DNA from: Paludibacter sp.
GTDB taxonomy: Bacteria; Bacteroidota; Bacteroidia; Bacteroidales; Paludibacteraceae
Length of the DNA: 14,866 bases
Assembly: GCA_030655595.1 (NCBI GenBank)
Contig: JAUSNQ010000039.1
Coordinates: forward strand, 1 to 14,866
Reading direction: 5' to 3'
Positions 8,213 through 14,866 of the stretch are shown here, piece after piece. The notes under the pieces were generated by a model. That model saw only the letters and a list, made by a program, of their open reading frames with translations, searched no databases and was not told the DNA's origin. The position numbers were made by a program, and so were the translations under genes. Every line of letters begins with the position of its first letter. The first letter of the stretch is position 1.

Positions 8213-9643
8213 ATGATGAAAAACACAGTTGTATTTTTTTTAATTCTATTTATTTCCATTCAGGATTTTATTGCACAGATAAGAGACAAAAAGAAACCAA
8301 ACATCATTGTCTATCTCGCTGATGACGCAAGCATTGATTTCGGTTGCTACGGGAATAAATATGTAAAAACTCCGAACATCGACAAACTTGCCTCCAAAGG
8401 GGTGTTGTTTAAAAATGCTTTTGTAAGTTCACCTCAAAGCAGTCCGTCGCGCATATCCATGATGACCGGTCAGTTTGCGCACACGCTGGGCGTGGAGGAT
8501 TTGCATTCGCCGATCGACGAAAACACCAAAATGCTTCCGGCTTATCTAAAGGAAGTTGGGTATTATACTGGTTGCATGCTGAAAAGTCATTGGGGTGATT
8601 TGGGAACAAAACAGTTTGACTTTGCTTACGATAAAAGAAAGGATAGACAAAATCTTTATTACGAAAGTTTCATGACCTCAGAGAATAGATTTTTCAAACT
8701 GTATCAATCTTTTCTGGATCAAGCTGGCGATAAACCATTTTTTATGTGGGTAGGATTTATCGATCCTCACCGTCCGTACAAAGAACCGGAAACCAGGAAT
8801 GTCCACTCACCTGATCAGGTGCAATTATATCCGGCTTTAATTGATGGTCCGGGTGCAAGGGAAGATATCGTGGACTATTATGATGAAATCCATCGACTCG
8901 ATCAACATGTAGGATTTATGACCGCTGAACTCGAACGACGGGGTGAATTGGATAACACAGTGATTATTTTTCTCAGCGATAATGGCATGCCTTTTCTCAG
9001 GGCGAAAGCATTTCTTTACGACCTGGGGATTCAAATTCCGTTGATTGTCTCGTGGCCGGGTAAAACAAAACAGGGGGTTGTCCACGACAATGGCCTTGTG
9101 AGTGGTGTTGATATTGCACCTACCATTTTGGATATAGCAGGTATCAAAACACCTGATTACATGTATGGAAAGAGCATTGTGCCAATGCTATTGGATCATA
9201 AAGCGCGTGGCCGCGATGTTATTTTCTCTGAACGAAATTGGCATGATACGGAAGAATATGCCCGATGTATCCGTACTGAAAAATTCAAACTGATATACAA
9301 TGCATTTCCAAATACCCCTTCAGCCAATACCGGAGATATGCGCTCATCGCCTGCATGGTACGAACTGCTTGCAGCCAAACGTGCCGGAAAACTCAATGAA
9401 GCTCAAAGTCAGCTTTTCCTTTTTCCCCGTCCCATGATTGAACTTTATGATATAGAGAAAGATCCTTTCGAACACAACAATCTCGCCGAAACGGCTGAAT
9501 ATCACCAGACAGCGCTTGATTTATTGAAACAGTTATTTGCGTGGCAAAAAGAAACAAATGATTCGAAACCGGGTGATAAGATGCAGGACGATATTATCGA
9601 TCGTATTACAGGAGTACCAATATCACCGATTTTAATTCGTTAA
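8213..9643 (+). CDS. Secreted S1-family sulfatase, serine type (heparan N-sulfatase-like)
   Basis: This 476-residue exported enzyme hydrolyses sulfate groups, probably from a sulfated glycan. A signal peptide occupies residues 1-22. The active-site motif is S76-S77-P78-S79-R80, the S-x-P-x-R form in which Ser is oxidised to formylglycine by the radical-SAM enzyme anSME, as usual in anaerobes. Calcium ligands are expected at D37/D38 (YLADDAS) and at D256/N257 (LSDNG). Other active-site residues expected from the family are K124 and H126 (LKSHWG), H186 (FIDPHRPY) and K265 (LRAKAFLYD). The pattern GCYGNKYVKTPNIDKLASKG at residues 44-63 and the overall layout recall the N-sulfoglucosamine sulfohydrolase group (SulfAtlas S1_8), but the substrate is inference. 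GK-x-H, usual in sulfatases, is LKSH here. No SusC/SusD pair, glycoside hydrolase or anSME gene is in the window. Two adjacent ATGs (8213, 8216) are possible starts. Confidence 0.92.
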   Translation: MMKNTVVFFLILFISIQDFIAQIRDKKKPNIIVYLADDASIDFGCYGNKYVKTPNIDKLASKGVLFKNAFVSSPQSSPSRISMMTGQFAHTLGVEDLHSPIDENTKMLPAYLKEVGYYTGCMLKSHWGDLGTKQFDFAYDKRKDRQNLYYESFMTSENRFFKLYQSFLDQAGDKPFFMWVGFIDPHRPYKEPETRNVHSPDQVQLYPALIDGPGAREDIVDYYDEIHRLDQHVGFMTAELERRGELDNTVIIFLSDNGMPFLRAKAFLYDLGIQIPLIVSWPGKTKQGVVHDNGLVSGVDIAPTILDIAGIKTPDYMYGKSIVPMLLDHKARGRDVIFSERNWHDTEEYARCIRTEKFKLIYNAFPNTPSANTGDMRSSPAWYELLAAKRAGKLNEAQSQLFLFPRPMIELYDIEKDPFEHNNLAETAEYHQTALDLLKQLFAWQKETNDSKPGDKMQDDIIDRITGVPISPILIR

Positions 9644-9757
9644 ATTTCTGCTGGCTTTCTCGTTTCTATGAAGCAGTCGGAGTAATTAAGACGTCTTTAT
9701 TCTGTATTTTTAAACTATATGTATTCGTTTTTGTTATTATTTCAAACAAAAAGCCCG

Positions 9758-9777
9758 TCAATTGCGCATTTAATTGA
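9758..9777. repeat. Inverted repeat over the -33 region of the unknown 622-residue gene
   Basis: TCAATT (9758-9763) and AATTGA (9772-9777) form a 6-base inverted repeat around an 8-base centre. The right arm contains the TTG that is well placed as the -33 element. This would suit an operator, but short AT-rich repeats arise by chance. The rest of the gap after the sulfatase gene (from 9644) shows no convincing terminator. Confidence 0.3.
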
Positions 9778-9805
9778 TATAATAGGTTTTTTATGATTAA
9801 CTTTG
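9774..9805 (+). promoter_or_regulatory. Promoter of the unknown 622-residue gene (-33 TTG and -7 box)
   Basis: TAACTTTG (9798-9805) matches TAnnTTTG exactly. TTG at 9774-9776 is 21 bases upstream, suiting the -33 element. The ATG at 9834 is 28 bases after the box. Of the promoters proposed here, this has the best pair of elements. Confidence 0.65.
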
Positions 9806-9833
9806 CGGCACGAACTTATTTTAAAATTATTAC

Positions 9834-11702
9834 ATGAGTATTATAGACAAAAACAACATCAAGTCTTACCTGAAGGAAAAGCTCGACAATTATACAGAAA
9901 CAAGACAACAATCCGAACATACTTTTCATATTCCGGTAATGGGTCTGGCATATACTGTTGACTCGCCTGTTAAGGTTGCGCGTTTTGGTATTTCTTCCGT
10001 TATTTCTATCATCGAAGATCGACTTATTGAAATGATGCGTGCGCATTATTATCCGACTATCGATTTACCTTATCACCCCATCACTATCCAGGAACCTGAT
10101 CACAGGGCAAAGAGGATAACAGATTATTTGAATCTGGTGAATACAATTGTGCAAAAACAAATGCACAAACTGAAAGACGAAGCATTCGAAATAGGTAGTG
10201 ATATTGCAAAGTATTTTGAAATGTTGCCCAACGACAGTATTTTGAAAAATATGTATCTCGACATGATTCAATGCCCGAATCAAATGGAGAAAGCCGAGAA
10301 GCAATTATTCCTGAGAACTCAATTGGTAGCAGGACGGATTGATGTAAACATCCTCACCAAAGTGGATGGGGAAGTGCGTGATAAAAACGGTGACGTTATT
10401 ATAGATGGATCTAATGCCGTCACAGCTTTGCGTGGCTATATCAACAGTAATCTGAGTAATTCAGCCATCGTGTTTTCAGCAGGATTGAATCCTAGATTAT
10501 ACAGCTATCTTGAAAATACAGATGTCTTTAATCCGGATAAAAATCTGCAGTTTAACAAAAAAGTAATTGTGAAAGTGAGCGACTACCGCTCGGCACTTAT
10601 ACAAGGTAAGTTTTTAGCTAAAAAAGGAATTTGGGTGAGTGAATTCAGAATTGAATCAGGACTGAACTGTGGCGGTCATGCTTTTGCCACAACGGGTTAT
10701 TTGCTCGGGCCGGTGCTTGAGGAGTTTAAACTGAACCGACAGGAACTTATCGATGATATTTTTGAACTTTACAAAACAGCCATCAGCAAAAAAACCGGTA
10801 TTGAATTCAACCAACCACCAACCATGGAGGTAACGGTGCAAGGTGGTATCGGAACATATGAAGAAGACTGTTTTCTACGCAAACATTACAATGTGTCCAG
10901 TACCGGCTGGGGCTCACCTTTTCTATTGGTACCTGAAGCAACTACGGTTGATGAACATACTTTAAAACTTTTATCGGCAGCGAAAGAAGACGACATGATG
11001 TTGAGTAATTACTCACCACTTGGGATTCCGTTTTATTACCTGAAAGGTACTACTGCCGACAAACAAAAACACCAATTTATTGCAGATGGAAAACCAGGCA
11101 GTCCATGTCCGGAACGACTCCTGCAATTCAACACAGAATTTACCGAACATCCTATTTGCACCGCATCACAACGTTATCAGAACCTCAAACTGGAACAACT
11201 GAAAACCTTGGAACTGTCGGAGCAAGAGTACGAGGAACGTAAATCCAATGTGTTGGCCAAGGATTGCTTGTGTGTTGGACTGAGTAATGCGGCTTCACTG
11301 CATCATGATGAACTTTTTCTGAAAAGCAGTCAGGCTGTGAATGTGTGTCCCGGTCCCAATATCGCTAACTTTTCGCAAGTTGTTTCGTTGCAAACCATGA
11401 CCGATCATATTTACGGAAGGACTGATTTGGTCACCAATAAACAACGCCCTCATGTTTTTATGGCGGAAATGGCTATCTACATCAAATTTCTGAAAAAGCA
11501 ACTGCTTGATGGAAAGGGTGATACCAAGGATGTGAAAAGAAAAAACTATTATGAATTGTTTCTCCGGAATTTATCCGATGCTATTACTTATTATCAGCAT
11601 CTTTACGATAATTCCCTGATCAATCAAAAAGGTTTTTCAGCAGCTTTGCAAGCATTCGGAAAGGACATTACCTCCATCAAACTGGATTATAGTCTCAACT
11701 GA
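9834..11702 (+). CDS. Conserved-looking protein of unknown function, 622 residues, cysteine-containing
   Basis: I do not recognise this protein with confidence. It has no signal peptide or membrane helix and looks cytoplasmic. Features with a conserved look are HIPVMGLAYTVDSPVKVARF (32-51), KVSDYRSALIQGKFLAKKG (247-265), RIESGLNCGGHAF (272-284), TVQGGIGTYEEDCF (334-347), SSTGWGSPFLLVPEAT (355-370), KDCLCVGLSNAAS (477-489) and NVCPGPNI (503-510). The order of an N-terminal PVMGLA-type loop, a GGHA motif, a GGIG motif and a following Gly-rich loop recalls FMN-dependent TIM barrels such as nitronate monooxygenase and PfaD-type enoyl reductases. The match is loose, and the protein is much longer than those enzymes. 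Eight cysteines (147, 279, 346, 425, 442, 478, 480, 505) are mostly in these motifs, which could mean a metal or Fe-S site. The last ~110 residues are helical and basic. It has its own promoter and stands alone between the sulfatase gene and the SPFH pair. Confidence 0.9.
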   Translation: MSIIDKNNIKSYLKEKLDNYTETRQQSEHTFHIPVMGLAYTVDSPVKVARFGISSVISIIEDRLIEMMRAHYYPTIDLPYHPITIQEPDHRAKRITDYLNLVNTIVQKQMHKLKDEAFEIGSDIAKYFEMLPNDSILKNMYLDMIQCPNQMEKAEKQLFLRTQLVAGRIDVNILTKVDGEVRDKNGDVIIDGSNAVTALRGYINSNLSNSAIVFSAGLNPRLYSYLENTDVFNPDKNLQFNKKVIVKVSDYRSALIQGKFLAKKGIWVSEFRIESGLNCGGHAFATTGYLLGPVLEEFKLNRQELIDDIFELYKTAISKKTGIEFNQPPTMEVTVQGGIGTYEEDCFLRKHYNVSSTGWGSPFLLVPEATTVDEHTLKLLSAAKEDDMMLSNYSPLGIPFYYLKGTTADKQKHQFIADGKPGSPCPERLLQFNTEFTEHPICTASQRYQNLKLEQLKTLELSEQEYEERKSNVLAKDCLCVGLSNAASLHHDELFLKSSQAVNVCPGPNIANFSQVVSLQTMTDHIYGRTDLVTNKQRPHVFMAEMAIYIKFLKKQLLDGKGDTKDVKRKNYYELFLRNLSDAITYYQHLYDNSLINQKGFSAALQAFGKDITSIKLDYSLN

Positions 11703-11704
11703 TA

Positions 11705-11753
11705 GGGTGCTGTAGTTTTTTTAAAATTAATCAAGTGGAGACTAGCACCCACT
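11705..11753 (+). other. Two competing hairpins in the gap before the SPFH gene
   Basis: GGGTGCT (11705-11711) can pair with AGCACCC (11744-11750); three further pairs (AGT 11714-11716 with ACT 11741-11743) follow across a 2-base bulge. The same right arm can instead join a smaller hairpin, AGTGG (11734-11738) with CCACT (11749-11753). The two forms exclude each other. No T-run follows on the plus strand, so this is not an ordinary terminator. It could be the 3' end structure of the preceding gene or a leader element of the SPFH gene, whose ATG is 58 bases downstream. Confidence 0.45.
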
Positions 11754-11811
11754 CAAAAAAACAGGGCGTCACCGAAAAGCCATACGAATAGGAAAAAAAA
11801 TATATTGTATT

Positions 11812-12654
11812 ATGAATGATGATTTTAACTCAATTGCAAAAGCATTGAAAAACAAATCGGTTTTAACCGCGGTTATCGTAGGCGTAGCACTGGTTTTTAT
11901 CGTGATTACCAAACCTTGGGTTCAAATCGGTGCAGGTGAAAGAGGCGTGGTTCTGAATTTCGGAGCTGTTCAATCGACCGTACTCGGAGAGGGATTGCAT
12001 TTCAGAATGCCTATCCAGCAAGAAGTGGTAAGAATGGATGTGAAAGTGCAAAAAGCAACCACAGATGCTATTGCTTCATCATCCAACCTACAAGAAGTAA
12101 GTTCAACAGTGGCAATCAACTACCACATCATACCCGACCGCGCTAATGTTGTTTATCAGACGATTGGTGTAGAATTTAAAGAAAGAATTATTGACCCTGC
12201 TGTACAGGAAGTCGTTAAAGCAGTTTCGGCAAGGTATTCGGCTGAAGATTTGATTACAAAACGTTCTTTGGTCAGTGATGCTATGAAGTCGAACCTAACT
12301 GAAAGGCTTTTGGTGCACAACATAGCGGTAGATGCATTTTCGATTGTAGGATTCAGTTTCTCCAAAATATTCATGGATGCCATTGAGTCGAAACAGACTG
12401 CAGAACAACTTGCCCTGAAAGCACAACAGGATTTAGAGCGAATCAAGATTGAAGGAGAACAAACCATCACATCAGCCCGGGCAGAAGCCGAAGCATTGCG
12501 TCTTCAACGTGCTAATATCTCAACCGACCTGATTGAACTTCGCAAGATTGAAGCCAATCTGAAAGCAATTGAAAAATGGAACGGTATTCTTCCTCAGGTT
12601 ACCGGTAGCGGAGCAATTCCGTTTATTGGAGTAGGAGATATCGTCAAAAAATAA
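11812..12654 (+). CDS. Prohibitin-like SPFH-domain membrane protein
   Basis: The 280-residue protein is of the prohibitin type. A membrane anchor occupies about 16-33 and the SPFH/PHB domain follows, starting WVQIGAGERGVVLNFGAVQ (36-54), with GEGLHFRMP (59-67) and an ERIIDPAVQEVVKAVSARYS segment (124-143) typical of the family. A charged coiled coil with ARAEAEALRLQRA runs from about 190 to 255. Such proteins form large ring or cage assemblies on the membrane and often regulate membrane proteases such as FtsH in bacteria and mitochondria; that role is inferred here. The length is standard for prohibitins. No FtsH, HflK/HflC or NfeD gene is adjacent. The zinc-ribbon gene begins six bases after the stop and is surely cotranscribed. 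The start ATG at 11812 is preceded by an A-rich leader without an obvious promoter box. Confidence 0.93.
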   Translation: MNDDFNSIAKALKNKSVLTAVIVGVALVFIVITKPWVQIGAGERGVVLNFGAVQSTVLGEGLHFRMPIQQEVVRMDVKVQKATTDAIASSSNLQEVSSTVAINYHIIPDRANVVYQTIGVEFKERIIDPAVQEVVKAVSARYSAEDLITKRSLVSDAMKSNLTERLLVHNIAVDAFSIVGFSFSKIFMDAIESKQTAEQLALKAQQDLERIKIEGEQTITSARAEAEALRLQRANISTDLIELRKIEANLKAIEKWNGILPQVTGSGAIPFIGVGDIVKK

Positions 12655-12660
12655 CAGTCC

Positions 12661-12918
12661 ATGTACAGGTTTCTCGTAATATTCATTATTGCAGGCATTG
12701 TTGGGAGCATCATTGCACGTAAAAGAGGTCACAACTCAATATTGTGGTTTGTTTTATGTGCATTGGTGCCTCTGCTTATTGTAGTCGTCCTCATCCTTCC
12801 ACTCCAGGAATCGAAAGGTTATACCAAAAAATGCCCTTACTGTGCCGAAATTATCAAAGAAGATGCTTTAATCTGTAAGCATTGCGGTAACAGCAAGAAA
12901 ATTGATCAATTTATTTGA
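12661..12918 (+). CDS. Small membrane protein with C-terminal zinc ribbon
   Basis: The 85-residue protein has two predicted membrane helices (about 3-18 and 27-47) and a short cytoplasmic tail with one zinc ribbon: C58-x-x-C61 and C72-x-x-C75 (KCPYCAEIIKEDALICKHCG, residues 57-76). Proteins of this build are widespread, but their function is mostly unknown. The six-base spacing after the prohibitin-like gene means shared transcription and perhaps translational coupling. A partner or adaptor role at the SPFH assembly is possible but is only inference. The gene is convergent with ferritin, with the repeat patch between them. Confidence 0.82.
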   Translation: MYRFLVIFIIAGIVGSIIARKRGHNSILWFVLCALVPLLIVVVLILPLQESKGYTKKCPYCAEIIKEDALICKHCGNSKKIDQFI

Positions 12919-12941
12919 GAGAGATTCTGACAATACTTATT

Positions 12942-13069
12942 AAAAGCAAAAAGCTGTAAGAGCGAAAAGCTAAAAACTAAGAGCGAAAAGCTGGATGATA
13001 CATCATTCGCTTTTCGCTCTTACTATTTCATGTATCACTCTTCGCTCTTCGCTTTTAGCTTTTCGCTTA
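12942..13069. repeat. Cluster of short direct and inverted repeats between convergent genes
   Basis: The unit TAAGAGCGAAAAGCT occurs at 12957-12971 and again exactly at 12978-12992, a 21-base period. A degenerate copy (AAAAGCAAAAAGCT) precedes it at 12942-12955. The reverse complement follows: 14 of 15 bases at 13008-13022, and shorter pieces of the same motif at 13041-13069. The copy at 12978-12991 pairs perfectly over 14 bases with 13009-13022, around a loop that can form an inner ATGA/TCAT stem. TGATACAT (12996-13003) also pairs with ATGTATCA (13030-13037). The patch fills the space between two converging genes, so it may terminate transcription from both sides. It resembles the short AGCGAAAAGCT-type repeats I recall in Bacteroidetes intergenic regions. 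Confidence 0.75.
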
Positions 13070-13070
13070 T

Positions 13071-13583
13071 TTAAATGACTAACGACGGCGGCGTAAAACT
13101 TCTTCCTGCCAACTCCTGATCCAACATATATAATCCACGTGCATCACCTCCGAACAAATCAAAGCGTTTACACAATTCATCTACATTTTGTTCTTCTTCA
13201 GCCTGTTCTTTCACAAACCAGTCCAGAAACTGCATGGTTTTGAAGTCCTTTAATTCGAAAGCTACAGCATAAATGTCGTTAATCCAACGAGTTACCAACA
13301 ATTCGTGGTCGTAGGCAGCTGTTAGTGGATGTTTGTGGCTTGTGAATTTAACTGCTGGTTTTTCAATAGCTTCCAAAACAACGGTTTCGCCATTCAGTTG
13401 GAGATATTTTAAAAACAACATGGCATGCGCATATTCTTCCTGAGTTTGAATATTAAACCAATTGGCAAATCCATTCAGACTCTGATCGGTATAATAATTT
13501 GCCATGTCTAAATAAAAGAACGAAGAGTAAAACTCTTTATTAATTTGACTGTTAATCAAATCTACAATCTTTTTGTCTAACAT
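13071..13583 (-). CDS. ftnA: Non-haem bacterial ferritin (iron storage)
   Basis: The 170-residue protein is expected to assemble as a 24-subunit shell that oxidises ferrous iron and stores it as a ferric mineral in the cytoplasm. The diiron ferroxidase residues are all present at the same numbers as in E. coli FtnA: E17, E50, H53, E94, Q127 and E130. The third-site glutamates E49, E126 and E129 are there too. The C-terminal GLYMLDQELAGRSF is characteristic of prokaryotic ferritins. No haem-binding methionine of the bacterioferritin type was noted. It lies 67 bases downstream of murA on the same strand. A near-match to the -7 box (TAACTTTT on the minus strand, 13606-13599) could be its own promoter. 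The 3' end abuts the repeat patch. Confidence 0.96.
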   Translation of the reverse strand: MLDKKIVDLINSQINKEFYSSFFYLDMANYYTDQSLNGFANWFNIQTQEEYAHAMLFLKYLQLNGETVVLEAIEKPAVKFTSHKHPLTAAYDHELLVTRWINDIYAVAFELKDFKTMQFLDWFVKEQAEEEQNVDELCKRFDLFGGDARGLYMLDQELAGRSFTPPSLVI

Positions 13584-13650
13584 ACATCTAATTTTTTTAA
13601 AAGTTATTATTAATTTTCTTACTTAATCTTATTTACTTAAACTAACAAAT

Positions 13651-14866
13651 TTAATCATCAATTCGTTCAATTTGTGCTCCCAAAGCATTCAATCGGGTGT
13701 CAATATCCTGATAACCACGGTCAATCTGATCAATGTTGTCAATTACACTGGTACCACCAGCCGACATGGCAGCAATTAACAAAGCAATTCCCGCACGTAT
13801 GTCCGGCGAAGTCATTTTAGCTGCCCGCAGGTGTAAATTTTCACCTTGTCCGATGACTGTTGCCCGGTGCGGATCACAAAGAATGATTTGAGCCCCCATG
13901 TCAATCAGCTTATCAACAAAGAAAAGCCTGCTTTCAAACATCTTTTGATGAATCAACACGCTACCTTTTGCTTTGGTTGCAATCACAAGGAAAACACTCA
14001 ACAAGTCAGGTGTTAAGCCAGGCCAGGGAGCATCGGCAATGGTCATGATAGAGCCATCAATAAACGATTCGATGGTATAGCATTTTTGTTCGGGTATATA
14101 TATATCATCACCTACACGCTCCAGCTGAATGCCTAATTTCCTGAAACTATCCGGTATCACGCCCAGTTCATCATAACAAACATCTTTGATCGTGATTGCT
14201 GATCCTGTCATGGCTGCTAATCCTATAAAACTACCCACTTCAATCATGTCGGGCAGAATTCGGTGTTCGCAACCGTTTAGGCTTGTAACACCTTCGATGG
14301 TCAAAAAGTTGGATGAAATGCCAGAAATTTTTGCTCCCATCTTATTCAACATCTTACAAAGTTGTTGAATATAGGGTTCGCAGGCTGCGTTGTAGATGGT
14401 TGTTGTGCCTTTTGCGAGTACGGCTGTCATGATGATATTGGCTGTTCCGGTCACAGATGCTTCGTCGAGCAACATGTGACAACCTTGTAGCTGATCTGCT
14501 TTAATTTCATATAATTTTTGATCGGCATCGTAATTGAAATCGGCTCCTAATTTCTGAATGCCGATAAAATGGGTATCCAATCTTCTTCTGCCGATTTTGT
14601 CTCCTCCCGGTTTTGGTATGACAGCTTCATGGAATCTGCCCATAAGCGGACCGACAATCATCACAGAACCTCGAAGAGAAGCACTTTTCTTGATGAATTG
14701 CGGGGTGCGCAAATAATCGAAATTTACGTTCTGCGCTTTAAACGCATAGCTATTTCTACTCAAACGTTTAATTTCAACACCCATTTCGCCGAGCAGGTTG
14801 ATGAGGTTGTTGACATCCAAAATGTCTGGAATATTGCTGATTACAACTTCTTTGTCAGTTAAAAGA
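13651..14866 (-). CDS. murA: UDP-N-acetylglucosamine 1-carboxyvinyltransferase, 5' end cut by right edge
   Basis: MurA transfers enolpyruvate from PEP to UDP-GlcNAc, the first committed step of peptidoglycan synthesis in the cytoplasm. The frame stays open to the right edge: the codons at 14821-14865 read LLTDKEVVISNIPDI and continue MurA homology, so the TTG at 14820 is not the start. About 404 codons are visible; about 30 residues, including the catalytic Lys of GAKN, are missing. Conserved parts are PGGDKIGRRRLDTH (the PEP loop), LLDEASVTGTANI, NAACEPYIQQLC, LPDMIEVGSF, DAPWPGLTPDLLSVF with the catalytic Asp, SPDIRAGIALLIAA and DRGYQDIDTRLNALGA. In the PEP loop the residue matching E. coli Cys115, the target of fosfomycin, is Asp (codon 14601-14599), while the Arg five residues on (Arg120 in E. 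coli) is kept. The gene runs toward ferritin on the same strand. Confidence 0.96.
   Translation of the reverse strand, partial: LLTDKEVVISNIPDILDVNNLINLLGEMGVEIKRLSRNSYAFKAQNVNFDYLRTPQFIKKSASLRGSVMIVGPLMGRFHEAVIPKPGGDKIGRRRLDTHFIGIQKLGADFNYDADQKLYEIKADQLQGCHMLLDEASVTGTANIIMTAVLAKGTTTIYNAACEPYIQQLCKMLNKMGAKISGISSNFLTIEGVTSLNGCEHRILPDMIEVGSFIGLAAMTGSAITIKDVCYDELGVIPDSFRKLGIQLERVGDDIYIPEQKCYTIESFIDGSIMTIADAPWPGLTPDLLSVFLVIATKAKGSVLIHQKMFESRLFFVDKLIDMGAQIILCDPHRATVIGQGENLHLRAAKMTSPDIRAGIALLIAAMSAGGTSVIDNIDQIDRGYQDIDTRLNALGAQIERIDD

Noticed and set aside
5008..9643. Polysaccharide utilisation locus formed by the receptor and sulfatase
   Set aside because: No SusD gene, no glycoside hydrolase and no regulator are present, the receptor is not of the SusC type, and a minus-strand gene separates the two.
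9728..9752. Terminator of the sulfatase gene (TTTTTGTT paired with AACAAAAA)
   Set aside because: The stem is almost all A-T with one G-C pair, and no T-run follows on the plus strand.
12942..13069. CRISPR array
   Set aside because: The units are only about 15 bases, occur in both orientations, and the gaps are short (6-16 bases) and repetitive; no cas gene is near.
14818..14820. TTG as the start of murA
   Set aside because: The frame stays open to the right edge and the upstream codons (LLTDKEVVISNIPDI) continue MurA homology, so this is an internal Leu codon.
14569..14862. 97-codon plus-strand open frame near the right edge
   Set aside because: It lies fully antisense to murA, with no recognisable domain or promoter.

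Overview
The window looks like chromosomal DNA of a Bacteroidota bacterium, most likely an anaerobic or facultative member of the Bacteroidales. The evidence is AT-rich intergenic DNA, A-rich leaders with no clear Shine-Dalgarno sites, several promoters of the Bacteroidetes type (TAnnTTTG), an outer-membrane receptor with a CarboxypepD_reg-like front domain, a serine-type sulfatase, a K+-dependent membrane pyrophosphatase, and a MurA whose sequence resembles Bacteroidales MurA as I remember it. No tRNA, rRNA, insertion sequence, CRISPR array, integrase or phage gene was seen. It reads as ordinary chromosome, not a mobile island.

Layout. The left edge holds the start of a leftward membrane protein (1-424), probably the N-terminal membrane part of a metallophosphoesterase; it is cut by the window. 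Divergent from it is a rightward run: a Ste24-type M48 membrane protease (493-1719), an MTA/SAH nucleosidase two bases later (1722-2480), and the membrane pyrophosphatase hppA (2544-4763), closed by a strong hairpin terminator (4866-4912). Next is a TonB-dependent outer-membrane receptor (5008-7554), convergent with a small secreted FMN-binding protein on the minus strand (7572-8084). A secreted S1 sulfatase (8213-9643) and a 622-residue cysteine-containing protein of unknown function (9834-11702) follow rightward, then a prohibitin-like SPFH protein coupled to a small membrane zinc-ribbon protein (11812-12918). A dense patch of short direct and inverted repeats (12942-13069) separates these from leftward ferritin (13071-13583) and murA (13651-14866, 5' end cut by the right edge).

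How the genes fit together. Most are single housekeeping or envelope functions and not one pathway. Themes are membrane and envelope upkeep (M48 protease, SPFH protein, MurA, receptor), ion bioenergetics (pyrophosphatase, whose residues match the signature I recall for the dual Na+/H+-pumping subfamily), nucleoside salvage, iron storage, and an extracytoplasmic flavoprotein with a covalent-flavinylation motif. The sulfatase has no SusC/SusD pair beside it.

Points most worth attention are the unknown 622-residue protein, the predicted ion specificity of HppA, the Cys-to-Asp change at the fosfomycin-target position of MurA, the repeat patch between convergent genes, and two genes whose longest reading frames begin at TTG codons inside their own promoter boxes and were restarted at ATG. 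No clearly new multi-gene system was found.
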